Source: Fulvivirga marina (GTDB lineage Bacteria; Bacteroidota; Bacteroidia; Cytophagales; Cyclobacteriaceae). From it: a stretch of 64,000 nt of DNA. The notes below the pieces were generated by a model. It ran no database searches. It saw only the letters and a program-made list of their open reading frames with translations, and had not been told where the DNA came from. A program made the translations under genes and the position numbers. Where the stretch lies: assembly GCF_016775155.1 (NCBI RefSeq), contig NZ_JAEUGD010000016.1, forward strand, positions 1 through 64,000. The letters are read 5' to 3'. Of the stretch, positions 24,511 through 34,085 are shown in pieces; the first letter of the stretch is position 1; each line of letters begins with the position of its first letter.

Positions 24511-25302
24511 ATGGAACCCACGGCTTTAATGTACTCTAAAAGTGAGGGATTTTCTCCCAGAAGTTTATTCTTTAATTTGAAAGAGATTATATGCTATGTG
24601 TTCTATCGTCATGTTTATCGCTTCTGCTATAAATCATCCCTTATTCTAGCTATTACTGCAAAACCTTGTAATAAGCGCACACGCATAACTATCAAAAATG
24701 AATTGCCGTGGGTTAACTATTGTATCTCAAGAGTGGACAAAACCATTGAAAACATTGGAGCCTTCAACAAGGCTTCCAATCACCATAATATGGAATATCT
24801 TAATTTACGTCAGACGGTAGATGGCATTGTGAGAAAAAGAAAGCGATTAGCCACTATGGTCGGCGTTGAAATAGAAGTAAGCATCAAGCGTGAAATATTC
24901 ATTTATATGAACAGAGAGATCTTTGAAATAATTATTCGCAATATCCTTGACAATGCTATTCAGTATTCTGACGACAAAAAGCGTAAAAAAATCGTTTATA
25001 TTAATGCTATTGAAAACTGGGAGCATTTATTCATAAGTATAAAAGACAATGGCATCGGTATCCCTGATAAAGAGGCTGGAAAGATATTCAGGATGTTTTA
25101 TAAAGTAGCTCCTTCATCACCGGGAGTTGGGGCTGGTTTATATCTTGCTAAAAAAGCTATTGAGAAAGTCAAGGGCAGCATTGATGTAGTCTCCTCAGTA
25201 GGATTAGGGTCCGAGTTCCTCATTAATTTACCATCAGTCATATCAATACTTCAACCTAAGCGCATCATCGAAAAACAGTCTGGCCCTAATAATAGTTATT
25301 GA
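24511..25302 (+). CDS. Histidine-kinase-type ATPase without recognisable phosphoacceptor
   Basis: The 263-residue protein has a complete GHKL ATPase domain: N box RNILDNAIQY (143-152), G1 DNGIGIP (179-185), F box FRMFYK (193-198), and G2 GVGAGLYLAKK (205-215). The preceding region (about 55-110) is helical like a DHp domain, but the H-box is absent: where SHDLR/HELR is expected there is NELPWVNYC. No sensor domain and no secretion signal exist. It may be a degraded kinase, or a soluble ATPase that acts on a separate phosphotransfer protein. No response regulator is adjacent. Confidence 0.65.
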   Translation: MEPTALMYSKSEGFSPRSLFFNLKEIICYVFYRHVYRFCYKSSLILAITAKPCNKRTRITIKNELPWVNYCISRVDKTIENIGAFNKASNHHNMEYLNLRQTVDGIVRKRKRLATMVGVEIEVSIKREIFIYMNREIFEIIIRNILDNAIQYSDDKKRKKIVYINAIENWEHLFISIKDNGIGIPDKEAGKIFRMFYKVAPSSPGVGAGLYLAKKAIEKVKGSIDVVSSVGLGSEFLINLPSVISILQPKRIIEKQSGPNNSY

Positions 25303-25584
25303 ACACTTTTGCATAATGCTGAGATGAATAAACCACTTGAGCACCGCAGAAAAATCAGGTAAAACCATGCTTCTTATCGTATCAAGAGTATCATTTAGTC
25401 TTTTTTATTATCATGACCTCCCATAGTTGCAGCCTTATGGCTGCGTATATAAAGTAGCTCTAATGTAATACAGAAAAAGTTACACTAATAAACACTTTAA
25501 TTATGGTATATCTCATGCCCAAAAAGTTACGGATCAGATAGTTCGGAGCTAATATGGCCTGCTCTATGTGATAAGGCTAAAAAT

Positions 25585-25941
25585 TCACTTTACCTTTAAT
25601 TTACGTAAATGCTTTTCTACAAGATCGTCTAGTTCAGTTTTACTAAAACCAAGTTTTTCACCAACAGTATTGATCAGTTTGTGCTCAGCAGGAGCAAAAT
25701 CACCATCTACCAAAGCAAACTTTATCATATCCTCCAACTGCTTCTCTTTTTCAACATGGTTCTGGGGTATCAGGTAAAGGTATTCATGTGCTCTATCGAG
25801 CATAATGTTAAGCCTATCAAGGGGTATACCTCTTTCAAATGCAATTTTAGAGAGAGTAACTCTTTCAATATCCTCTATTTTACCGTCTACCGCTGCAAGT
25901 GAAACAAGGTTACGAAAATGCTCTAATTCAATATCTAACAT
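25585..25941 (-). CDS. TerB-like helical protein
   Basis: The 118-residue product is all-helical and carries two TerB-type acidic helix-loop motifs: LAAVDGKIEDIE near residue 18 and ALVDGDFAPAEH near residue 75. TerB domains bind metal and take part in stress or membrane-associated complexes. There are no other ter genes here. It stands alone between 282-bp and 450-bp non-coding flanks. Confidence 0.72.
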   Translation of the reverse strand: MLDIELEHFRNLVSLAAVDGKIEDIERVTLSKIAFERGIPLDRLNIMLDRAHEYLYLIPQNHVEKEKQLEDMIKFALVDGDFAPAEHKLINTVGEKLGFSKTELDDLVEKHLRKLKVK

Positions 25942-26391
25942 AACTATGGCCTATAATACAGTTTAAAAAATGCTACGGGCTTATAAGATAAGAGATTAAA
26001 TTGAAATATGATAGCATTTTAACAGGATTCAATTCCTATTTTTGCTATTAGTTTACTACATATGATTCCGGGTCTGACATGTCATTCCTTTTCCCTATAT
26101 TCCATCAACACAAATAATCATTTCTTCTTGGATACTACTATTGATGTATCCTAGTTCCAACCCTCCTTTTACTTCACATTTTGAGACTAGTACGAAAAAA
26201 TATGATCTGATTCGTTATTCAGAAAACCAGAATCTAAAGCGATATCTGAATCATAGATTTTAGGAGAACCAACGGCAAATTAATCTTCAACTTCAGATTA
26301 TCTGGTCAATATTTAAGCACGCCTTCTTATTGACATTTTTATTATTGAGGATTTGCAAATAAAGGCTTATATTAATGCATAGACCTCATAA
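25942..26391. other. Intergenic region, nothing recognised
   Basis: About 450 bp between a leftward TerB-like gene and a rightward kinase gene. Both promoters should lie here. I find only reading frames of about 30 codons or less and no hairpin that stands out. Confidence 0.4.
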
Positions 26392-27990
26392 ATGCGTACC
26401 CCTATACTATATTATTCATTTATACAGTTCTCCCAATATTTGGCCTATGCTGTAATAGGGATATCTGTAGTAGTTTTGGCTGGTTGGCAATTCAATATTG
26501 ACATTTTCAAGCGTGTCATCCCTGGTCTTGTTGCCATGAATCCACTTACTGCCATTTGCTTTATTATGTCTGCAGTTTCTCTTCTTCTTTTTTACTCTAA
26601 AAAGGCATATGTAAAATGGGGTAAAGTAGTAGCCATGAGTGTTACTACCATTGGCTCCATAAAGGTAGTTGGAATGTTGATAGGGTTGGAATACAATATA
26701 GATGAACTCCTGTTTCACAATAAGCTGCAAGCCGATATTGTAGTTGAGAACACCAATAGTATGGCTCCTAACACAGCACTGTGTTTTATAATTATTGGTC
26801 TGGCCTTATTTTACCTACAGCGAGAAAGTCAGGCGGGAAAGAAAGGTTCGGAGTTCTTGTCCATAGCAGTTTTACTGATATCTCTTTTATCAGTGATCGG
26901 ATACATATATAATATCAGCTTCTATTATCGCTTCTTGGCCTTCATTCCAATGGCACTACATACTGCACTCTGCTTCCTAACCTTATCCATTGCAGTATTA
27001 TTTTTTCATCCTGACAAGGGTATGATTAGTGAACTAACTACCCCTCATGCAGGAGGAAAAATGGCTCGCAAGTTACTACTGCCCATTTTTCTGGTTCCTA
27101 TACTATTGGGGTGGATATCCCTTCTTGGAAACAATGCTTCACTTTATGATTCAGAATTTGCTGCAGCTACTTTTACTATTGGGGTCATTATACTCCTGGC
27201 AATTGTTACCTGGCTGGCGGCAAAATCGCTCAACCAGGCTGACCGGCAAAGAGACCAGAACGAAACAGAGCTTGAAAATGCCAATGAAGAGCTTAGGGCA
27301 CAGGCTGACCAACTTACGGCTTTAAACAAAGAATTAGAATCCTTTTCATATTCCATCAGCCACGACTTAAGAGCCCCCTTGAGAAGTATTATCGGTTTCA
27401 GCAAAATACTTGAAGAAGATTATGAACATATACTGGATCAGGAAGGGAAAAAAATTCTGACCACGGTACTAGCAAGTTCAGAAAAAATGAACAAACTGAT
27501 AGATTGCCTTCTGAGTTTCTCAAAATTGGAAAGAGAAAGCATTGAAAAGAAAAAAATAGATATGAACAAGCTGGCACAAAACACCATTAAAGAACTTTTA
27601 GGCTCTCACACAAATAACATTTCTATTACCATTGACCCTCTTCCAGCAGCCAACGCAGATAAAGTCATGATATCTCTGGTTTATCAAAACTTAATCTCCA
27701 ATGCCATTAAGTATTCCTCAAAAAAGGAATCTCCTTCTATTCATATTGGTACAAAAAAAATGAATGGAGAAGCAGTTTATTTTGTTAAGGATAATGGAGC
27801 CGGCTTTGACATGAACTATTACGACAAGTTATTTGGAGTTTTTCAACGCTTGCATAGTGATAGAGAATTTGAAGGAACAGGAATCGGATTGGCTACGGTT
27901 AACAGAATTGTACAAAGACATGGTGGACGCACTTGGGCTGAAGGAAAGATTGGCGAAGGATCCGTTTTTTACTTTACACTAGGTAATTAA
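26392..27990 (+). CDS. Membrane sensor histidine kinase (multi-TM, HisKA, HATPase)
   Basis: In this 532-residue protein residues about 15-275 contain seven to eight hydrophobic segments, forming a membrane sensor of the MASE-like type. A coiled coil (about 280-318) leads to a HisKA H-box, SYSISHDLRAPLRS, with phosphoacceptor His324. The HATPase domain follows with NLISNAIKYS, DNGAGFD and GTGIGLATV. No receiver domain or response regulator is fused or adjacent, so the partner is elsewhere. The H-box type is that of phytochrome/Hik-like kinases. It is monocistronic between non-coding flanks. Confidence 0.85.
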   Translation: MRTPILYYSFIQFSQYLAYAVIGISVVVLAGWQFNIDIFKRVIPGLVAMNPLTAICFIMSAVSLLLFYSKKAYVKWGKVVAMSVTTIGSIKVVGMLIGLEYNIDELLFHNKLQADIVVENTNSMAPNTALCFIIIGLALFYLQRESQAGKKGSEFLSIAVLLISLLSVIGYIYNISFYYRFLAFIPMALHTALCFLTLSIAVLFFHPDKGMISELTTPHAGGKMARKLLLPIFLVPILLGWISLLGNNASLYDSEFAAATFTIGVIILLAIVTWLAAKSLNQADRQRDQNETELENANEELRAQADQLTALNKELESFSYSISHDLRAPLRSIIGFSKILEEDYEHILDQEGKKILTTVLASSEKMNKLIDCLLSFSKLERESIEKKKIDMNKLAQNTIKELLGSHTNNISITIDPLPAANADKVMISLVYQNLISNAIKYSSKKESPSIHIGTKKMNGEAVYFVKDNGAGFDMNYYDKLFGVFQRLHSDREFEGTGIGLATVNRIVQRHGGRTWAEGKIGEGSVFYFTLGN

Positions 27991-28174
27991 CAAAGTTCTG
28001 CTGCTAATACCTTACCTTTGAAGTTCAACTAGTTATTATTTTTGACAATTCTTCCTTTATACCTGATCCCTGTGATCCGTCCTTTCACAAATCATCAATA
28101 AAATAAAGGCCGATCTTCATTTTGTAAATTTAACCACGGCTCACGGGTTAGTTGAGTAGAAGCACAAATCTATA

Positions 28175-29125
28175 ATGGGTAAATATAACGGCGCAGACTA
28201 TCAAAAAAATATCGAAAAACAGCATTCAGAATCAGTACTAACAGAAGAACGGGAATATTGGTGGAATGAGGATTACCTGGAACTTTTATCTAAGAGGCTC
28301 AATTTTGATCAGTGTCAAAAGGTTGCAGATATTGGCTGCGGCATTGGTACTATGTCATTCGCGCTTTCAAAGTTCTTTCCCGAAAACACTGTAATAAAAG
28401 GAATGGATTTTGAAAAAGGGCATATTAAAAAGGCGCGTCAAAAGAGCAAAAAGAAGAGTAGAGAACATGGAAACGAATTTCACTTTGTTGAAGGAGACGC
28501 TATGGATATACCTTTCGAGACTGATGAAATGGATCTCACCTTTTGTCAGACTCTGCTAATTCATGTGGACCAACCAACGCATGTTCTTGAAGAAATGAAG
28601 CGTGTAACTAAAAACGACGGTTGGATTGTAGCCATTGAACCTAACAACCTTGTCCACTCACTAATGTTTGACAATTACGCTCAAACCCACTTTGACATTG
28701 ATGATATGATGAAGATCATTGAAGTACGTCTAAGGTGCGAAAAGGGAAAAAGAAAGCTGGGGCTTGGTTTTAATTCACTTGGAGACGCTCTTCCTGATCT
28801 TTTCACACAAGTAGGGTTAGAAGACATACAGGTTTGGATTTCCGATAAAGCACTATCCTGTATCCCTCCCTATGATACCCGAGAAAAAAGAGTAAGGGTT
28901 GCACAATTGATAGATTGGCTGGAAACGGGGGGCGGTGGTGGCTTCAATTATGACCGTGACTTGTGGTATTTCAAGGCAGGAGGTGGAAAGAAGGCTGACT
29001 TTGATATATATTGGAACTATGTAATGATGTACAAAGAAAAGCTTTTAAAACAGCTTATTGAGCAAAAATACATCTCGGCAGGAGGAAGTTTAATGTATAT
29101 TGTGGCTGGCAGAGTTTCCAAATAG
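28175..29125 (+). CDS. Class I SAM-dependent methyltransferase
   Basis: The 316-residue protein has the Rossmann SAM-binding motif VADIGCGIGTMSFAL (50-64), an acidic residue after strand 2 (GMDFEKG), and motif IV-like MDLTFCQTLLIHVDQP, typical of UbiE/Methyltransf_11 enzymes. The substrate is unknown. A C-terminal extension (about 215-316) with a GGGGGFNYDRDLW segment is unusually long for the core fold. It is convergent with the PAS-only gene, 10 bp apart. Confidence 0.82.
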   Translation: MGKYNGADYQKNIEKQHSESVLTEEREYWWNEDYLELLSKRLNFDQCQKVADIGCGIGTMSFALSKFFPENTVIKGMDFEKGHIKKARQKSKKKSREHGNEFHFVEGDAMDIPFETDEMDLTFCQTLLIHVDQPTHVLEEMKRVTKNDGWIVAIEPNNLVHSLMFDNYAQTHFDIDDMMKIIEVRLRCEKGKRKLGLGFNSLGDALPDLFTQVGLEDIQVWISDKALSCIPPYDTREKRVRVAQLIDWLETGGGGGFNYDRDLWYFKAGGGKKADFDIYWNYVMMYKEKLLKQLIEQKYISAGGSLMYIVAGRVSK

Positions 29126-29135
29126 AGCCCACAGA

Positions 29136-29588
29136 CTAGGACTTGCTCATTACAGCTCCACCAATTCTATTTTTAAGGTGGGGCAATTCTTCCAATGGGG
29201 TTACCGTTGAAAGCAATCCATCCAGGTTCCGGGAAAACTTAGTAGTAATGAGGCTTAGCTTGTATTCTGAATCTTGTTCATACCAAACCTTTTGAAGGTC
29301 GTACTGAATATCAAATGCATTTTGCAAATTATAAAATTGATGCATTTGTGATTTTGCTACGTGAAGTGTATCTGGATGATAATAATTAATAATGGAAATC
29401 GATTTATGCATAGACTTTTCCGACTCCAAGTTGAGCCATTGGTACCCAAGAGAATTGATATACCTAATAGTCAAATCCGGGTTGATAACATAAAATATTG
29501 TTGGTACAACCTCTCCTACCTGCTCAAGTGTCATTTCTTCTTCTAAAATCCAATGATCTATTGCGAGCAGGTTAACATTATCCAGCAT
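29136..29588 (-). CDS. PAS-like protein, truncated paralogue of the LuxR-type regulator
   Basis: I start at ATG 29588; the longer frame begins with TTG and adds no conserved sequence. The 150-residue product aligns along its length with residues 11-149 of the LuxR-type regulator at 9016-9705: DHWILEEE vs DHWLQEEG, NPDLTIRYINSLGYQWL vs KSDLTLEYLNPVGFEWL, and LQKVWY...EYKLSLI vs VQRVWF...EYKLCLI. It stops right where the HTH linker would begin, so it has no DNA-binding domain. It may compete for the same ligand, form heterodimers, or be a decaying duplicate. The missing part would lie under the neighbouring methyltransferase gene. Confidence 0.75.
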   Translation of the reverse strand: MLDNVNLLAIDHWILEEEMTLEQVGEVVPTIFYVINPDLTIRYINSLGYQWLNLESEKSMHKSISIINYYHPDTLHVAKSQMHQFYNLQNAFDIQYDLQKVWYEQDSEYKLSLITTKFSRNLDGLLSTVTPLEELPHLKNRIGGAVMSKS

Positions 29589-29913
29589 CAAATCTTTTTG
29601 CACAATAAATAGATTAATTAGTATACGCAAAAATATTAATAAATTATTAAATCATATAATTAACTAATTAATATATCTTACATATTTAATTTCAGTAATT
29701 AAAAATTACTTCTGGCCTATAAGCGAATATCAGGTTAACCAATTACAAAATAGCAACATTCTACTAACAAAACTTACATGTTTCGAACTACAGCAACCTA
29801 ATATGTCAATACTACTATTAGGTCAGGAAATGCAATGGACCTGCATTGGGGTTATAAATAACAGAAATAACCCCAATACAAAGCCCTCATTGCGGTGGCA
29901 ATAATTTATATTG

Positions 29914-30633
29914 TTAATGGCTGGGTGGTGTAGTAGGTCTGACTTCAATTTTACTAGGCAATGTCCTCGGGTTAATCCTTAGTAAATCTACTACCATTTC
30001 TCCTATATCTTCGATCTGTATTTTCCATGCATCCTGCTCCCCTGGTTCATGATTATTAAAGTGAGTAGAAACAGACCCCGGCATGATTGTACTTACCCTT
30101 ATACCATACTTGCGAAGGTCCAACATAATTGCCTGTGTAAACCCCGTTAACCCAAATTTACTAGCATTATATGCAGAACCTCCTGCAAAAAAGTTAGTAC
30201 CAGCGAGGCTTGATATCGTGATAATATAACCCTTGCTAATTTTGAGCGGATCGATTGTCGCTTTAACAGTATTGAATACACCTGTTAAGTTTGTACCTAT
30301 AGTCTCCTGCCATTGCTCTGAAGTAAGCTCTTCAATAGAGCCAAAATGTCCAAGACCCGCATTCGCAATTACAACATCCAATTTACCCCATTTTTGTAGT
30401 ATTTTAGCTACCGCATCCTTTTGGGAATCTATATTCCGAACATCTGCCTCAATTGCCAACACCTCACTATTTCCAATGCCCTGAAGCCTTTTAGCCGCTT
30501 CATCTGCAGCATCTTGCGATCGGCTTGTGATTGCTACATTCATTCCACTCTTGATCATAGCTTCTGCTATCCCAAAGCCTATTCCTTTACTGCCCCCTGT
30601 TATTAATGCGGTTTTTCCTTCTATTTCTGTCAT
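29914..30633 (-). CDS. Short-chain dehydrogenase/reductase (classical SDR, FabG-like)
   Basis: The 239-residue protein has the NAD(P)-binding TGGSKGIGFGIA (12-23), NAG at 91-93, active-site Ser141/142 (ISS), Tyr155 and Lys159 (YNASK). ITSRS after strand 2 favours NADP(H). The substrate is unknown: related enzymes include 3-oxoacyl-ACP reductases and sorbose/sepiapterin-type reductases. It is monocistronic and divergent from the IF2-N-like gene. Confidence 0.88.
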   Translation of the reverse strand: MTEIEGKTALITGGSKGIGFGIAEAMIKSGMNVAITSRSQDAADEAAKRLQGIGNSEVLAIEADVRNIDSQKDAVAKILQKWGKLDVVIANAGLGHFGSIEELTSEQWQETIGTNLTGVFNTVKATIDPLKISKGYIITISSLAGTNFFAGGSAYNASKFGLTGFTQAIMLDLRKYGIRVSTIMPGSVSTHFNNHEPGEQDAWKIQIEDIGEMVVDLLRINPRTLPSKIEVRPTTPPSH

Positions 30634-30791
30634 TTTATTTTTTGGTTTTCTAAACTTTACTTGTTTACGGAATAAAGATTCCTTTGTTATCGATCAATTA
30701 TTTACCTGATAGATATGCTTCTATGAAGACAACTGACCTAGCCAAATCGTCCATTAAACTGAAAAATGGCATATTTAATAATAAAAGTTAA

Positions 30792-30799
30792 TAGTTTTG
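30792..30799 (+). promoter_or_regulatory. Candidate -7 element for the IF2-N-like gene
   Basis: TAGTTTTG fits TAnnTTTG and lies 21 bp before the start codon. No convincing -33 TTTG is seen upstream. Confidence 0.35.
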
Positions 30800-30820
30800 C
30801 AACTAAATTAAGTTTGAGAC

Positions 30821-31654
30821 ATGAGGCTTGTACAGTTATCCCGCGAATTAGGTATTACACAAAGTGAAATCATTGAATTCCTAACAAACAGCGGTATTAA
30901 AAACATAGAAGGGAGTAATACTAAAATTGATGACCATGCAATAACCCTAGTCATGCAACATTTTGGCAAACCAAACATTGCTGAGGCAGAAGAAGCCGAT
31001 CAACCTCGGACTTCTGATGCAGTGCAAACAATGAATCCGGTTGAGACCAATGAAGGGGAACCCAATCAAATGGTGAGTCAAGAATCAAATACTGTATATG
31101 AGGAAAATCAGTTAGAGGAAGTTGTATCTCTTGAGGAAAATATGGCTGATGAAAGTGCTGATTCCGATCAAAATGAAGCTGGGGGCAATTCTGATTCTCC
31201 TCACAAGGTAGAGGTTATAAGGGCAAAGAAAATAAAACTTGAAGGTATTAAGGTATTAGGCAAAATTAAACTCCCTGAGCCTGTAAAAAAAGAAAAAGAA
31301 GAGGTCAATGAAAAACCAGTTATAGAAAAGAAGCACCCCAAAAAAAGAAGCTTCCAGGATAAAAATGGAAAAAAGCCTCATCGCAAGTCTAAAAGGGAAG
31401 AAAGCTACGAGCAAAAACAAAAGCGCCAGGAAAGAGAGGCTCTGAAAAAGAAAAAGGAAAGGGAAAAAAAACTAAAAGAGAAAAAGAAAGCCCATTACGA
31501 ACAACAGGTTAAACCTGGCCTGAATAAACAAAAGCCATCCGCTAAACCCAAGAAAAAGAAAACTTCAGAAGCTCCAATTGAAAAAGAAGAAGTTATTCAT
31601 TACAAAAATCCAATAAAGAAGTTTTGGGCATGGCTAAATGGCAAGTATGACTAA
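30821..31654 (+). CDS. IF2-N-domain-like, lysine-rich protein
   Basis: Residues 1-50 (MRLVQLSRELGITQSEIIEF, ending VMQHFG) match the small IF2-N domain that opens bacterial initiation factor 2. Residues about 52-125 are acidic and low-complexity; about 126-260 are extremely Lys/Glu/Arg-rich (e.g. EREALKKKKEREKKLKEKKK). No GTPase domain follows, so this is not infB itself. The layout suggests a nucleic-acid or ribosome-associated factor. I recall similar 250-300-residue Bacteroidota proteins without known function. The end is 64 bp before the DUF3352-type gene. Confidence 0.65.
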   Translation: MRLVQLSRELGITQSEIIEFLTNSGIKNIEGSNTKIDDHAITLVMQHFGKPNIAEAEEADQPRTSDAVQTMNPVETNEGEPNQMVSQESNTVYEENQLEEVVSLEENMADESADSDQNEAGGNSDSPHKVEVIRAKKIKLEGIKVLGKIKLPEPVKKEKEEVNEKPVIEKKHPKKRSFQDKNGKKPHRKSKREESYEQKQKRQEREALKKKKEREKKLKEKKKAHYEQQVKPGLNKQKPSAKPKKKKTSEAPIEKEEVIHYKNPIKKFWAWLNGKYD

Positions 31655-31718
31655 CCCAATATTTGGGTAACCTCATCGTTATTAGCGTATTGAGTAATAT
31701 TATTTGCAATTTGGCAAT

Positions 31719-33707
31719 ATGAAAAAAATTATAATACTGGCAGCAACAGTTATTGTTGCAAGCAGCCTTTTTTACTATCTGTATTGGTCTCCTGTCTATC
31801 GGATTAAACCTCTTAACCTGATTCCTCCTCAGGCATCTTTTATATTGGCAAGCAGTCGCCCTATCGATAGCTGGCAAGAATTGAGCGAGAGTGACATATG
31901 GGCACATCTCAAAAAGAACCCTCAATTCGCAGAAATAACTGATAATGCCAATTACCTGGATTCACTATTTTGGGCTAATGAATGGCTGGACTTTGTTGGC
32001 AACAAGGAACTTTTAATTGCGGCGCACCCTGTACAAGATACTTATGATTACTTATATGTTATGGACCTGGCACGGGCATCTCGCCTTCAAAACATAAAGT
32101 ACTACATGCAGAATTTTGTTGATGAGAGCTATAAATTAACATACAGAAAATATGAAGGTGTAGAGATCACCGAGTTTTATGATATCATAGAAAAAGAGAC
32201 ACTTTACCTCTCTTTTATTGAAAATCTGCTCGTAATCTCTTATTCTCCTACACTGATTGAAGCGGTGATTAGGCAACACGTCAACCCAGAAGAAAATGAC
32301 AGGTATTTTCTAGAGATAACTGATCAACTGGGTTACAAAGGACAGTTACGAGCATATGTGAACCTCAATAGCTTCATGGACTACCTGGGACAATTCGCTC
32401 TTGACAACCCATCAATGGATATGATTAAAACCAGTCTCAGGTATGGAGGTTTTGCCTTGAATCTTGGCGAGAACAAGCTTGGGTTAGGCGGTATCACCAA
32501 TATTAATGATACCGTTAACTCGTACTTAAAAGCATTGTACATGTCAGGGGAAGGCTCTCACGAATTCCTTAAAGTTATCCCGCAGACTTCTCCATATTTT
32601 GTGAGTCTGGGTTTCAATGATTTCCCTTCATTTGTCGAAAACCTCGAGAGCACATTAAGAACAAACCCAAATCAGGAAAAGGCCTACATGGAGAACAGAA
32701 ATCTTGTAGAGAGTTTCTTGAAAATTGACCTCAATGAGGTTTTTATAGACTGGGTTGACAATGAAGCTGTCATGCTCCAGGCTAATGCAAGTAGCAAAAC
32801 CGGCATCAATGAATATGCACTCTTACTGAAAGCCAAAGATATTGAACAGGCTAAAACAGGACTGGGTAAGATACGCCAACAAATAAAGAAAAAAACACCT
32901 GTAAAGGTAAAAAGCGTAACCTATAAGGGGCATGAAATCCATTATATGGCCATGAAAGGTTTCTTCAAAGTATTCCTAGGAAAGCTCTTTGACAAGTTTG
33001 ATAAACCATACTACTGTACAATTGGTAATTGGGTAATATTCAGTAATCATCCTCACACTTTGAAGAATATTATAGATGCTGTAGAAGATGAAACCACCCT
33101 ATATTACAATGATGAGTTTCAAGAACATTATGAAGAACTAAAAGATCATACGTCGGTATTCGCATACATCAATATGCCAGACCTATTTGATGACCTGCGT
33201 CCGCTTATGGAACAGGAAGACTGGTGGGATATGCAAAAGAACAAGGATTATATTACCTGTTTTAAACACATGAGCCTCCAACTTTCTCCTCAGGATGGTG
33301 ATATCTTTCATACTGGGCTTTACACCTCTTTTGAAGTACCTGCTATAAATGGATACACAAGTAAAAAAGCATTACCCTCGATAGTACCAAAGTACGAAAC
33401 ACCCCATCAGGCACTTGCTTGGTCAGAGACCTATAAGAAAGTGCTAAAAGAGATAGATAGAATAGCAATACCCGACCTTACTCAGGATGAATACAAAGCC
33501 TATTATGAAAACGGCAACCTCCAATATGAAGTAGACCTCAAAAACGGGTGGAAACATGGCAGGTTTGAAAGCTACTTCGAAAATGGCACTGAGCAGTTTA
33601 AAGGTCGTTATAAGAATGATAAAAAAGACGGTACCTGGAGAGTTTATAATGAACAAGGCGAATTAATTACCAAAATTAAATATGACGAGGGTATACAAGA
33701 AAAATGA
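31719..33707 (+). CDS. DUF3352-like membrane-anchored protein with C-terminal MORN-type (YwqK-like) repeats
   Basis: The true start is ATG 31719; the longer frame uses a TTG. The 662-residue product has an N-terminal signal or anchor (IIILAATVIVASSLFYYLYW). Residues about 30-560 resemble DUF3352: IPPQASFILASSRPIDSWQE near residue 30 and paired beta-alpha units with FAYINMPDLFDDL near 485. The C-terminus has three or so YwqK/MORN_2 units (YYENGNLQYEVDLKNGWKHG, FENGTEQFKGRY, DGTWRVYNEQGEL), found in bacterial antitoxin-like or cell-surface proteins. Function unknown. It lies 64 bp after the IF2-N-like gene and may be co-transcribed. Confidence 0.68.
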   Translation: MKKIIILAATVIVASSLFYYLYWSPVYRIKPLNLIPPQASFILASSRPIDSWQELSESDIWAHLKKNPQFAEITDNANYLDSLFWANEWLDFVGNKELLIAAHPVQDTYDYLYVMDLARASRLQNIKYYMQNFVDESYKLTYRKYEGVEITEFYDIIEKETLYLSFIENLLVISYSPTLIEAVIRQHVNPEENDRYFLEITDQLGYKGQLRAYVNLNSFMDYLGQFALDNPSMDMIKTSLRYGGFALNLGENKLGLGGITNINDTVNSYLKALYMSGEGSHEFLKVIPQTSPYFVSLGFNDFPSFVENLESTLRTNPNQEKAYMENRNLVESFLKIDLNEVFIDWVDNEAVMLQANASSKTGINEYALLLKAKDIEQAKTGLGKIRQQIKKKTPVKVKSVTYKGHEIHYMAMKGFFKVFLGKLFDKFDKPYYCTIGNWVIFSNHPHTLKNIIDAVEDETTLYYNDEFQEHYEELKDHTSVFAYINMPDLFDDLRPLMEQEDWWDMQKNKDYITCFKHMSLQLSPQDGDIFHTGLYTSFEVPAINGYTSKKALPSIVPKYETPHQALAWSETYKKVLKEIDRIAIPDLTQDEYKAYYENGNLQYEVDLKNGWKHGRFESYFENGTEQFKGRYKNDKKDGTWRVYNEQGELITKIKYDEGIQEK

Positions 33708-34085
33708 GATTATTGGAAACAAATAAAAGCCCCTACCTTGGTAGTGTAAACTGAACGCTGAACGCTGTCCTGCCCGCTGATCAAGTCGAGCGGTGATCGT
33801 TCTCTAAATTTAATAGCGAATTGCTGAACTGTCAAGCTCCAATTATGGAATGGTGCTGTTTATTTTGAAACGTTATCCCAAACTGGAAGTTTTAACCTTA
33901 ATTTATTGCTCTTCCAAAAGTGTAATTACCGAAACTATACCGGATAGACTTTTACACGAGACAAATCAATATAATTAGTTTTTAAAAACCTCTTTTTCTA
34001 CGATTTAAAATGAAAATTACTTCATAACTTTAACTTCATCAAACCACCGGCACTTAACTACACACCGGCTTAAAAAGAAAGGATT
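33708..34085. other. Intergenic region upstream of cydA
   Basis: About 380 bp with short repeats near 33751-33765 (GAACGCT repeated) and a small CTACC/GGTAG hairpin near 33734. A TAACTTTA at 34025-34032 is one base from the TAnnTTTG consensus and could be the cydA -7 element. No gene is seen. Confidence 0.4.

Noticed and set aside
30821-31654. infB (translation initiation factor 2)
   Set aside because: Only the small IF2-N domain is present; the GTPase and later domains are missing, and the frame ends at a clear stop.
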